Shown here: piece by piece, positions 47,329 through 55,558 of the stretch
Layout: every line of letters starts with the position of its first letter
How positions within the stretch are numbered: position 1 is the stretch's first letter
NCBI RefSeq assembly: GCF_000197735.1
Contig: NC_014550.1
Location: 2,914,001-2,978,000, forward strand
Length of the DNA: 64,000 nucleotides
Source of the DNA: Glutamicibacter arilaitensis Re117
GTDB taxonomy: Bacteria > Actinomycetota > Actinomycetes > Actinomycetales > Micrococcaceae
Reading direction: 5' to 3'
The notes under the pieces: generated by a model
The model's input: the letters and a program-made list of their open reading frames with translations, nothing else
Databases searched by the model: none
Told to the model about the DNA's origin: nothing
Program-made: the position numbers and the translations under genes

Positions 47329-47973
47329 GTGATTACTGTGCCCGGCGCCCGACATGAATGCTTCGAACGTATTTTAGCTGACTCTTCAAACCGCATCGAG
47401 TGGTTGCGTGCACGTTCCCAGGGCATCACGGCGACGGATGTAGCCAAGTTATCCACCGAGAAGTCCATCAAGAATGCAGCATGGGACAAGCTCTACGGCA
47501 ATGGCTTTTCCGGTAATCCCTACACCGATCACGGGCGCAAGCGCGAACCTGTTATCGCTGCGTGGGTCCAGGAGAATTTCAATATTTTCCCCTCCTCCCA
47601 GCTCTTCCACTCGCAGCATTCGAAATTGCATCTAGCAACTCCCGATGGCTTGGGTTTTGACGCATCGGGCATTCCGGTCTTGGCGGAAATCAAGACCACC
47701 AATAAGCCATTCAAGAAGATCCCGAAGAACTATTTGCGCCAGGTGCTCTGGCAGCAGCATGTGATTGGTGCCGAACGCACATTATTCGTGTGGGAAGAGC
47801 ACGAAAACTTTGTGCCGGTACGCGCGGTACCCGAATACCTGTGGGTGGAACGCGACGACGAGCTGATCCAAGATCTCATCGATAAAGCTGAATCACTGAT
47901 TTCGGCCCTGCGTGAAGCAACCGCCCGCCAGCAGCGCTACAACGACTATGGCCCGGCGGCCTTGCGGCTCTAG
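47329..47973 (+). CDS. YqaJ-like viral recombinase family nuclease
   Basis: A 214-aa protein with the lambda-exonuclease/YqaJ fold pattern. It shows WLRARSQGITATDVAKL at the N-terminus, a GRKREPVIAAWV Glu (E73), TPDGL Asp (D106) and the AEIKTT ExK pair (E120, K122), followed by YLRQVLWQQHVIGAERTLFV. In phages such nucleases process DNA ends for recombination. Here no phage gene or RecT-type partner is visible, so this is a stand-alone chromosomal version. The start is GTG. A branched hairpin follows. Confidence 0.85.
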   Translation: MITVPGARHECFERILADSSNRIEWLRARSQGITATDVAKLSTEKSIKNAAWDKLYGNGFSGNPYTDHGRKREPVIAAWVQENFNIFPSSQLFHSQHSKLHLATPDGLGFDASGIPVLAEIKTTNKPFKKIPKNYLRQVLWQQHVIGAERTLFVWEEHENFVPVRAVPEYLWVERDDELIQDLIDKAESLISALREATARQQRYNDYGPAALRL

Positions 47974-47987
47974 GCTCGCAGAAAACA

Positions 47988-48031
47988 AAAGCCACTGTTC
48001 TCCAGTTCAATAAACTGAAGCCAGTGGCTTT
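47988..48031. terminator. Branched bidirectional terminator
   Basis: AAAGCCACTG (47988-47997) pairs with CAGTGGCTTT (48022-48031). An inner CAGTT/AACTG hairpin lies at 48003-48017. It sits between the convergent nuclease and channel genes. Confidence 0.75.
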
Positions 48032-48041
48032 CGCTTTGCCC

Positions 48042-49136
48042 CTAGACCGGGTTGCCCGGAATCATCCGCGGATCAGGCAGGCACTCTGGGTAGTTCTCCA
48101 CCAGCTCGGCCAGCAGCTTCTCGCGGAGCATATTGCGCAGGTTCCACAAGTCTCCGGCATCGCGTGCTGATAAATAAATGGTCACTGTTTGCAGGCCGTT
48201 TTGCGCGTCGGTCACAAGTAGCTCATTGGTACGGCCATCCCACCAGTCGGAGGATTCAAGCAGTTCGCTGCTGCGCTGGCGCAGGTAGGCAATTGGAGCA
48301 TTGAGCTTGAGCTGCAGTGCGACGTTGCCGGTGATCTCGGTGCTGCGCCGCGACCAGTTCTCGAATGGAGTCGTGGTGAAGTAGGTCGATGGCAGGATCA
48401 TCCGGCGTCCGTCGATCAGCAGAACCACAACGTAGGACAAGGTGATCTCTTCAACCGTGCCGCGCTCGCCTTCGGCCACCACGGTGTCATCCACCCGGAT
48501 GGAGTCGGTAAAGGCGACCTGCAGACCAGCAAAAACGTTGGCCAAGGTGGACTGCACTGCCAAGCCGACGACTACCGATGCCAGGCCGGCCGAGGCCAGC
48601 AGACCGGCTCCTAGTGCCCTGACTTGTTCGATTGTCAGCAGCACGGCGGCGACCGCGATGATGCACAGCACCGCAATCAGCACCCTTCGCATCAGACCGA
48701 CCTGGGTCTGTACCTTGGCCAGTCGCCGTCCTGGCCCGAATTTCGCTTCGAAGCGGGCCATCATGCCGGCCTCGATGACGCGAACCAGTTTGATGGTGAA
48801 CCAGGTCAGGAAAATGACCAGGACGATCAGGATGGCAAATTGCCATGGGTTGTACCAAGGCTTGCCGCCATAGAAGATCGCGAGAGCGGACTTGGCAACG
48901 ATGGATGTCACCAGGCCGAAGAATGGGAATCGGGTGGCCTTCACATCGGCTTCGTCTACGCCGATTCGGCGCAGCACGCGCCGGGCCACGCCACTGAAGA
49001 CGAATGCCAAGATTGCAGCTACGACAGCACCGACGAGCAGAACAACCCAAAATTGCAACGATTCGGGGAGGAAGCTTGAAACTGTAATGACTTCCTCGAC
49101 GGTTTCGTCGATGGGATCAACGGGGGTAGGTGTCAT
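48042..49136 (-). CDS. MscS-family mechanosensitive channel
   Basis: A 364-aa small-conductance channel. Three to four N-terminal helices are followed by the pore helix ASAGLASVVVGLAVQSTLAN and FAGLQVAF. The beta domain begins VAEGERGTVEEITLSYVVVL and contains LPSTYFTTTPFENWSRRS. The C-terminal cytoplasmic domain ends the protein. It opens under hypo-osmotic membrane tension. Monocistronic between two convergent or divergent neighbours. Confidence 0.92.
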   Translation of the reverse strand: MTPTPVDPIDETVEEVITVSSFLPESLQFWVVLLVGAVVAAILAFVFSGVARRVLRRIGVDEADVKATRFPFFGLVTSIVAKSALAIFYGGKPWYNPWQFAILIVLVIFLTWFTIKLVRVIEAGMMARFEAKFGPGRRLAKVQTQVGLMRRVLIAVLCIIAVAAVLLTIEQVRALGAGLLASAGLASVVVGLAVQSTLANVFAGLQVAFTDSIRVDDTVVAEGERGTVEEITLSYVVVLLIDGRRMILPSTYFTTTPFENWSRRSTEITGNVALQLKLNAPIAYLRQRSSELLESSDWWDGRTNELLVTDAQNGLQTVTIYLSARDAGDLWNLRNMLREKLLAELVENYPECLPDPRMIPGNPV

Positions 49137-49347
49137 GAATAAAGCATGTCACATGGCGCTTAATAAATGCTGTGCGCAACCTTGTTCTAGCCTTCTGGAG
49201 CGGGCATTGCGCAACCAGATTGCAGATGCGTCTCGGAGCGATTCCAATTCCTTTTTGCCATTGCCTCGCAGGTTTCCAAGGCCTTTAGTTGATTCACCGG
49301 CAGTACCCGCTGCCGCTCGGCGCAAACCAAGAAAGCCGGTGATCCAG

Positions 49348-49893
49348 ATGCGCCAGAAAAAAATTGGAATTCTCTTGGGCACGATGGCAGCTGCCATGCT
49401 CGTGGTCGCCCCAGCAGCTGGTGCCGTGCCGGCTCCTGCAGCCCAAGCTACTGTCGCCTGCCCTACGGTGTACTGGGGTTCGCTGGCTAAAGCCAGTTCC
49501 TTGTCCACCCAGTCCGCAGTGGAAAATCTTCGGACCGGACGCCATGATTGCTTTGACCGGCTGGTCATTGACCTCTCCGGACCTGCAGCCAGCTATTCGG
49601 TGAAATACGTCAATAAGCTAACGGGAATCGGATCAGGCTTGCCGGTCGCTACAACCGGTGGTGCCAACCTGGAAATCCTGGTTCATGCTTCAGCAGACCA
49701 GGGATTCAACCCCGGCACCCAGGTGAAGAACTTGGGCTACACAAGCATGCGCCAGTTGGTGTGGCTGGGCAGCTTTGAAGGCCAAACCAAAGTCGGGCTA
49801 TCGACCAGGGCACGGCTTCCTATGAGGGTCTTCACCCTGGCCGGACCTGAGGGCGGATCACGCCTAGTCATCGATGTTGCGCATCATTGGTAA
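49348..49893 (+). CDS. Secreted AMIN-like domain protein
   Basis: A 181-aa product with a signal peptide (KKIGILLGTMAAAMLVVAPAAGA, cleavage near AVPAPA). The single domain contains HDCFDRLVIDLSGPAASYSVKYV and ends PEGGSRLVIDVAHHW. This is the pattern of the actinobacterial AMIN-like (DUF) family, thought to act at the cell envelope. Two Cys (near CPTVYW and HDCFD) may form a disulfide. ATG 49348 is used; GTG 49339 is in frame. The 211 bp before it show only the divergent channel start. Confidence 0.8.
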   Translation: MRQKKIGILLGTMAAAMLVVAPAAGAVPAPAAQATVACPTVYWGSLAKASSLSTQSAVENLRTGRHDCFDRLVIDLSGPAASYSVKYVNKLTGIGSGLPVATTGGANLEILVHASADQGFNPGTQVKNLGYTSMRQLVWLGSFEGQTKVGLSTRARLPMRVFTLAGPEGGSRLVIDVAHHW

Positions 49894-49988
49894 AGAAGGT
49901 TCACGACGATGATGGGTTAGTAACTTTTTGCGTGACGTACCACGTAACACCGGGTCAACCTGCTGGTTAATGTGCCACCATGCTAAGT

Positions 49989-50987
49989 ATGTCGCGCACA
50001 TTCTCATATCAGCAGGTTGACGTTTTTGCTCCCACTGCTTTCAACGGCAATGGTCTAGGTGTCGTGTTCAATGCTGACAGCCTGAGTGATGAGCAGATGC
50101 AGCACTTTGCGCAGTGGATGAATCTTGCTGAGACAGTATTCTTCGTCGAACCTACCGATGAAGAAGCGGACTATGCGATTCGCATTTTCACTCCGAGCAC
50201 TGAATTGCCTTTCGCTGGCCACCCCACCCTCGGTGCGGCCCACGCTTGGCTGGAGTCAGGTGGCGAAGCAGGCCCGTCCGGCCATTTGATTCAAGAATGC
50301 GGTTCCGGGTTGATTCCGGTGCGTGTAGAACGCGAAAGCAGCGAAAACCATTCGCGCCGCTTGGCTTTCCTGGCTCCCCCACTGACCCGCTCGGGCCCGT
50401 TGGAGCCAGATGTCTTGCAGTGGGCCGTCGCGGGACTGGGCATTGAAGAGTCCGACGTGGTGGACCACCAGTGGCTGGTCAACGGTCCGCACCCTGCAGG
50501 CCTGGTGCTGCGAGACGCGGATGTCGTCTTGGGCATTGAACCGGACTTTGCAGCACTGCAGGGGCTGGAAGTTGGAGTGATCGGTCCGTATACCGCTTCC
50601 AGCGTTTCGCAAGGCGTGTGGCAGCCACGCCAATCGGTGTTGCCGCGGCTCTCCGGTACCCGTGAAGAACTTCGCCCCTTGGACTTCTCGGACTTCGAAC
50701 GCTCCGAAGAGCGCTTCCGCAATGTCGTGCTCCAGCCGCCTGCAGACTATGAAGTCCGCGCGTTCATTCCCGGCGAGGCGGTTCCCGAAGATCCTGCCAC
50801 GGGTTCGCTGAATGCCGCATTCGGCACCTGGCTAACGCAGTCCGGCTATGCACCGCAGCGCTACACCGTGCGACAGGGCACTCGCTTGGGACGCGAAGCG
50901 ATCTTGCATATCGAAGCCACCGAACGCGGTGTCTGGGTCAGCGGCGATGTCGCCACCCGCATCAGCGGTGATGTGAGTTTCGACTAA
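49989..50987 (+). CDS. PhzF family protein (isomerase-like)
   Basis: A 332-aa PhzF-fold protein with two similar halves. It begins FSYQQVDVFAPTAFNGNGLGVVF, has the catalytic Glu in NLAETVFF, FTPSTELPFAGHPTLGAAHA, and in the second half EDPATGSLNAAFGTWLT. Family members are isomerases or epimerases in varied pathways; no phenazine genes are present. The start is ATG 49989 or 49980. A 12-bp inverted repeat spans the start region (49954-49965 with 50010-50021). Confidence 0.88.
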   Translation: MSRTFSYQQVDVFAPTAFNGNGLGVVFNADSLSDEQMQHFAQWMNLAETVFFVEPTDEEADYAIRIFTPSTELPFAGHPTLGAAHAWLESGGEAGPSGHLIQECGSGLIPVRVERESSENHSRRLAFLAPPLTRSGPLEPDVLQWAVAGLGIEESDVVDHQWLVNGPHPAGLVLRDADVVLGIEPDFAALQGLEVGVIGPYTASSVSQGVWQPRQSVLPRLSGTREELRPLDFSDFERSEERFRNVVLQPPADYEVRAFIPGEAVPEDPATGSLNAAFGTWLTQSGYAPQRYTVRQGTRLGREAILHIEATERGVWVSGDVATRISGDVSFD

Positions 50988-51048
50988 TTTCCTTTCCATA
51001 GTTTCGCTATCCGTTTCGTATTTGGCCAATAGGGACTAGCCTTGACCA

Positions 51049-52500
51049 GTGCCTGAAACTGCGAATACCGAAATACCTTTTGACAAGAAGTCTGCTTGGC
51101 GTGCCCTGTGGGCATTGGTCATCGGCTTCTTCATGATCCTTCTTGACACCACGATTGTGTCCACCGCGATGCCTGCCATCATGAGTTCGCTGGATGCCGA
51201 CATCTCAAGCATCTTGTGGGTCAACAGCGCCTACCTGCTGACTTTTGCGGTGCCGCTGTTGATCACCGGCCGCCTTGGCGACCGCTTCGGTCCGCGCAAT
51301 ATCTACCTCATCGGCATGGTCATCTTCTCGCTGGCCTCGCTGTGGTGCGGCTTATCCGATTCCTTGGGCTCCCTGGTAGCAGCCCGCGCGGTTCAGGGCC
51401 TTGGCGCGTCGATGATTTCGCCTCAGGCCATGACGCTCATTACCCGGCTCTTCCCCTATGAGCATCGTGGCGCAGCCATGGGCCTGTGGGGTGCGGTCGC
51501 TGGCATCGCCTCGCTGATCGGTCCCATTGCAGGCGGCTTGCTGGTGGACTCCGTCGGCTGGGAGTGGATCTTCTTCATCAATCTGCCCATTGCGGTGTTC
51601 AGCTTGATCATGGTCTTCAAATTCGTTCCACGCCTCGAATCGCATGCGCATTCTTTCGACTGGTTTGGAGTCTTCCTTTCCGCATTGGCAATGTTCTGCC
51701 TGGTCTTCGGCATCCAGGAAGGCGATGCAACTAACTGGGAACCATTTATTGGCCCGCTTGGTTCGTGGCATTTGATCATCATTGGCATAGCACTGTTCGG
51801 GGTGTTCATCTGGTGGCAGAACAAGACCACCGCTGAACCGCTGGTTCCGTTGCGCCTGTTCAAGGTCCGCAACTTCTCCTTGTCCAATGTCGCGATCTCG
51901 TTCATGGGATTGACCATTTCCACCATTGCGCTGCCTATGGTGTTCTTCTTGCAGAACGTTCGCGGGCTGACTCCAACCCAGTCTGCCTTGATGATCTCGC
52001 CGATGGCAGTGGTGGCGATTTTCATCGCCCCGCAGCTTGGCAAGAAGGTCAACCAGCTCAGCCCCCGCATCCTGGCAGTACCCGGGTTCTTCCTCTTTGG
52101 CGGAGCCACCGTGGTTTATGCATTCATGATGCACGCCGAGATCCCGTTGTGGACGTTATTGATTCCTTCAGCGGTTCAGGGCATCGGTTCGGCGATGATC
52201 TGGCCTTCGCTGTCGCTGGCAGCCACCAAGGATCTGACGGCACGTGATGCCGGGGCTGGTTCCGGAATTTACAACACCACCCGGCAGATCGGTTCGGTGC
52301 TTGGTTCGGCGCTGATCGCGGTGATGATGGAGGCGCGTGTTTCCGCATTGATCTCCCAAGCGGACTCCAAGGATCCGGCGGTGATCATGGAAGCGACTTC
52401 CGCTGGCTTGGGCCAGGCCTTGATGCTGCCCGGCTTCATCGCAGTAGCGGCTGTACTGGTGGTTGCATTCTTGTTTGATGGCAAGAAAGCACAGCGTTAG
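51049..52500 (+). CDS. MFS multidrug exporter, DHA2 (EmrB/QacA) family
   Basis: A 483-aa protein with 14 predicted helices. Motifs include FFMILLDTTIVSTAMPAI (helix 1), GRLGDRFGPRN (motif A), GLGASMISPQAMTLITRLF, and GLWGAVAGIASLIGPIAGGLL (motif C, typical of antiporters). It should exchange drugs or other cations for protons. The start is GTG. It is followed by a strong hairpin. Confidence 0.92.
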   Translation: MPETANTEIPFDKKSAWRALWALVIGFFMILLDTTIVSTAMPAIMSSLDADISSILWVNSAYLLTFAVPLLITGRLGDRFGPRNIYLIGMVIFSLASLWCGLSDSLGSLVAARAVQGLGASMISPQAMTLITRLFPYEHRGAAMGLWGAVAGIASLIGPIAGGLLVDSVGWEWIFFINLPIAVFSLIMVFKFVPRLESHAHSFDWFGVFLSALAMFCLVFGIQEGDATNWEPFIGPLGSWHLIIIGIALFGVFIWWQNKTTAEPLVPLRLFKVRNFSLSNVAISFMGLTISTIALPMVFFLQNVRGLTPTQSALMISPMAVVAIFIAPQLGKKVNQLSPRILAVPGFFLFGGATVVYAFMMHAEIPLWTLLIPSAVQGIGSAMIWPSLSLAATKDLTARDAGAGSGIYNTTRQIGSVLGSALIAVMMEARVSALISQADSKDPAVIMEATSAGLGQALMLPGFIAVAAVLVVAFLFDGKKAQR

Positions 52501-52520
52501 GCACTACCGGCAACGCACAA

Positions 52521-52572
52521 AAAATAAGCGCCTGATCCTGGTTTGAAAACCATTGGATCAGGCGCTTATTTT
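52521..52572. terminator. Bidirectional terminator
   Basis: Perfect 18-bp stem (52521-52538 with 52555-52572) plus an inner TGGTTT/AAACCA stem. A-rich and T-rich flanks serve both strands. Confidence 0.9.
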
Positions 52573-52579
52573 GCGGCTT

Positions 52580-52771
52580 CTAGGTCTCGTCTTCAGCTTC
52601 TTCCGACTCTTCGCCGTCTTCGCCGTGCTTGAATTCGTCGACTTTCTCGCCGATCTTTTCTTGGGCATCGGAGGCGAAGCTCTTGATGTTTTCGGTAGCG
52701 TCTCCAGCGAAATCCTTCGCGTTCTCGACTGCTTCGCCCAGCTTCTTCTTTGCATCATCTAAGAAACCCAT
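52580..52771 (-). CDS. Small charged helical protein (MT0933 antitoxin-like)
   Basis: A 63-aa product beginning MGFLDDAKKKLGEAVENAKD with repeating amphipathic helix and an acidic tail (GEDGEESEEAEDET). The start follows GAGGAG. The N-terminus resembles the actinobacterial MT0933/Rv0909-like family, which carries an antitoxin label, but no toxin gene is adjacent, so a general stress or chromatin-like role is equally possible. It also resembles CsbD-like low-complexity proteins. Confidence 0.65.
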   Translation of the reverse strand: MGFLDDAKKKLGEAVENAKDFAGDATENIKSFASDAQEKIGEKVDEFKHGEDGEESEEAEDET

Positions 52772-52875
52772 TGGTTCTCCTCTTAGCTTGTTGTCCAAAT
52801 GTGGCCGCTGAAAATCGCAGTCTTCAAGATCAACTTACGGCCTGCTGAGTGTTTTGCTCAAGAGCTTTGTGCTGC

Positions 52876-53307
52876 TTATTTTGCTTTCTTGATCTTCTTG
52901 GCGCCCTTGCGTCCGAAGATCAATGCCACAGCGATGCCTGCCAGCCAGACATCCTTGGCCAGTGCGGTGCCATCAGCGGTAGGGCGGATGCCATCGGATT
53001 CGGTCATCCCCGGGGTGCGCAGGTAGGAAGCCAGCAAGGCTCCGGAGAATGCGCCCAGGCCCAGACCAGCCAACCGCGTTGGAATCAGTGGCAGGAGCAA
53101 TGCGCTTCCGAGGGAGATTTCACCGATAGACAGTGCCTTGCCGAAAACTGCTGGCTCTACTTCAGCCAACTGCGGCACGCCGTTGGCTGCCATCTGCTGC
53201 AGGCCGGCAGCACTGGCCTCATCAATGCGCAGCTTGTTGATACCGCTGTTGAGAATGAATGCGCCACTGACCAAACGTAGCGCGGCGTTTGCGATCGAGA
53301 TTCCCAT
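52876..53307 (-). CDS. DoxX-family membrane protein
   Basis: A 143-aa protein with four hydrophobic stretches. The first (ALRLVSGAFILNSGINKL) and second (IGEISLGSALLLPLIPTRLAG) fit the DoxX/SURF4-like pattern, with a basic C-terminus GRKGAKKIKKAK. Related proteins take part in redox or membrane stress responses. It is divergent from the TetR gene. Confidence 0.75.
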   Translation of the reverse strand: MGISIANAALRLVSGAFILNSGINKLRIDEASAAGLQQMAANGVPQLAEVEPAVFGKALSIGEISLGSALLLPLIPTRLAGLGLGAFSGALLASYLRTPGMTESDGIRPTADGTALAKDVWLAGIAVALIFGRKGAKKIKKAK

Positions 53308-53468
53308 GGGCCCTCACTTCTCTTTCAATTGAACTAAAGATGACGTCTTTATTCAGAACGTCTTGTTGTTCAGCGTAGTCATGGCGACACTAGTACACAA
53401 TCATTTACGCGGCGCGCTCAGCAGAACACTAGGAACCAGCCCCTTGAATCGTGCTAAATTCGTGAATC

Positions 53469-54158
53469 ATGATCGCTTCTTCCGCAGTGCCCCCAGCAGC
53501 CCTCGACCTACTCATCACCCAGGGCTTCGACGCCACCAGTGTTGACGAGTTAGCTGCGGCCGCGGGAATTTCGCGTTCCACTTTCTTCCGCCGCTTCGGC
53601 TCCAAAGAAAATATGGTCTTTGCGGACCAGGAAATGATCATCACCCACGTTCAGACCACGCTGGCCGCGTCGTCGGTTGATGCGATCACTACCCTGATCG
53701 ATGCCGCCCACGTGGTTTTCGACCAATACACGGTCAACCCCGAAGGCGCCGCGCTGCGCCATAAGCTGCTTTCCTCGGTGCCTTCGCTGCGTGAGCGCGA
53801 ACTGGTTTCCACGCACCGTTACGAACGGGCTTTCTACGGATTTTTGAACCGACGCGAATTGGCCAAGACTGCCACAGAGAAGTCGCTGTGCTTGGGAGTG
53901 AGCGCTGGCCTGGTTGCAATCCACAACGACCACTTGCGCAGCTGGCTCAAGGATGCAACCAGCACAGACCGCACCAAATTGGCCAATGACGTCCGCCAGT
54001 TCCTGAACCGCTTCGCAGATCTGCTGGACCCGGAACAGAAAACTGCCGCTCAGAAGCCGGCCGCTCCGACCGTGGTGGTTTCAGTCTTGGATGCCGGTGC
54101 CGATGAGCAGTCCATCCTCCAAGCGGTCTCCCGCGCGCTGAGCGAACACGGTAAATAA
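53469..54158 (+). CDS. TetR-family transcriptional regulator
   Basis: A 229-aa protein with helix-turn-helix TSVDELAAAAGISRSTFFRRFGSK at residues 25-50. The ligand domain ends near residue 185, followed by a tail TVVVSVLDAGADEQSILQAV that is longer than usual. It lies 102 bp before an acyl-CoA dehydrogenase on the same strand, which suggests regulation of acyl-CoA metabolism. The ligand is not known. Confidence 0.85.
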   Translation: MIASSAVPPAALDLLITQGFDATSVDELAAAAGISRSTFFRRFGSKENMVFADQEMIITHVQTTLAASSVDAITTLIDAAHVVFDQYTVNPEGAALRHKLLSSVPSLRERELVSTHRYERAFYGFLNRRELAKTATEKSLCLGVSAGLVAIHNDHLRSWLKDATSTDRTKLANDVRQFLNRFADLLDPEQKTAAQKPAAPTVVVSVLDAGADEQSILQAVSRALSEHGK

Positions 54159-54260
54159 TCGAAGACACTACGCAATTGAAACCAAGTTCCTTGACATGGC
54201 ACTGCGTTCCATTAGGCTAGGGGTGAAGCTTTTTCACCACAGCTACCAGGAGCATCTGTC

Positions 54261-55493
54261 ATGACCCAGCCGGAGACCGGTTTCGAATTCCCAGCCGGCG
54301 TTGTTGAACCCGAATATGATCTGTGGTCCGGCGACGTCAATATCGATCCGACAGGAGTCTTCGCCGAAGTAGGCGAAGCCGATAACGCTTGGCGCGCCAA
54401 AGCCCGCAAGTTCATCCTCGACGAGGTCAAGAAAAATATCCACGAGTACTGGGACAAGGCTGACTACCCGCTGCACCTGATCAAGAAGCTGGGCGACGCA
54501 GACCTTCTGCGCGATGGCCTGAACCTTGAGGGCTACGAGCAGATGAGCCCGCTGGCCGCCGGCCTGGTCAATATGGAAATGGCCCGCGGCGACGGCTCGG
54601 TGTCCACCATTGTCGGTGTCCAGGGCGGCTTGGCGGTGCGCTCCGTGCTGTACTGCGGCAGCGATGAGCAGATTCAGAAGTACGCACTGCCCATGCTGCG
54701 TGGCGAACTTCCCGGAGCCTTCGCACTGACCGAGCCAACCCACGGCTCTGACTCCGTTTCTTTGGAAACCCGAGCTGCCAAGGTCCAGGGCGGCTACCGC
54801 TTGAGCGGTGAAAAGAAGTGGATCGGCAACGGCTCCATCGGTGGCGTGTCCATCGTGTGGGCCCGCGATGAGCAGGGCAAGGTCCGCGGTTTTATCGTCC
54901 ATCAGGATGCCGAGGGCTACAGCGCAACCACCATTGAAAATAAGCTTTCGCTGCGTGCCATCTGGCAGGCGCATATCCGCATGGAAAACGTCTTTGTCCC
55001 GGATGAAGATGTCATGCCTAATGCACAGAGCTTCAAGGACACCTCCCGCGTGCTGTTCGCTACCCGTCTGGGCGTCGCCTGGTCGGCAGTAGGCCACGCA
55101 ACTGCCTGCTACGAGTCGGCAGTGAACTACGCCAAGCAGCGCGTGCAGTTTGGCCGACCTCTTGCCCAAAGCCAGATTGTCCAGGAACGCCTGGCCCGCA
55201 TGCAGTCGGAGCTGGCCACCATGCAGGTGCTGGTCATGCAGGCTACCAAGCGCGAAGGCGCAGGCGACCTGACCGGCCCGCAGGCTTCGCTGGCCAAGTA
55301 CACCGCCACCCGCACCGCGCGCGTCATTGCCTCCAACGCACGTGACCTGCTCGGCGGCAACGGCATTCTGACAAGCAACCGCGTGGCACGCCACTTCGCC
55401 GATGTAGAAGCAATCCATACCTATGAAGGCACCGAAACCGTGCAGGCGCTGATCATGGGCCGCGACATCACCGGCTTCTCGGCCTTCGCCTAA
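54261..55493 (+). CDS. Acyl-CoA dehydrogenase (glutaryl-CoA dehydrogenase-like)
   Basis: A 410-aa flavoprotein. It shows LTEPTHGSDSVSLETRA and GEKKWIGNG in the middle domain, GVAWSAVGHATACYESAVNY and RVQFGRPLAQSQIVQERLARM in the helical domain, and the catalytic Glu in HTYEGTETVQALIMGRDITG. The late position of that Glu and the overall layout fit glutaryl-CoA dehydrogenases, though short-chain acyl-CoA substrates remain possible. A strong terminator follows. Confidence 0.88.
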   Translation: MTQPETGFEFPAGVVEPEYDLWSGDVNIDPTGVFAEVGEADNAWRAKARKFILDEVKKNIHEYWDKADYPLHLIKKLGDADLLRDGLNLEGYEQMSPLAAGLVNMEMARGDGSVSTIVGVQGGLAVRSVLYCGSDEQIQKYALPMLRGELPGAFALTEPTHGSDSVSLETRAAKVQGGYRLSGEKKWIGNGSIGGVSIVWARDEQGKVRGFIVHQDAEGYSATTIENKLSLRAIWQAHIRMENVFVPDEDVMPNAQSFKDTSRVLFATRLGVAWSAVGHATACYESAVNYAKQRVQFGRPLAQSQIVQERLARMQSELATMQVLVMQATKREGAGDLTGPQASLAKYTATRTARVIASNARDLLGGNGILTSNRVARHFADVEAIHTYEGTETVQALIMGRDITGFSAFA

Positions 55494-55506
55494 GCACGCA
55501 CAACTA

Positions 55507-55553
55507 AGTACGCCGGGAGGGCGGGTGTTTTTCACCCGCTCTCCCGGCGTACT
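55507..55553. terminator. Bidirectional terminator
   Basis: A 21-bp stem with one G-U pair around TTTTT, extended by AGTA/TACT, between the convergent dehydrogenase and hrpB. Confidence 0.9.
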
Positions 55554-55558
55554 GCTTT

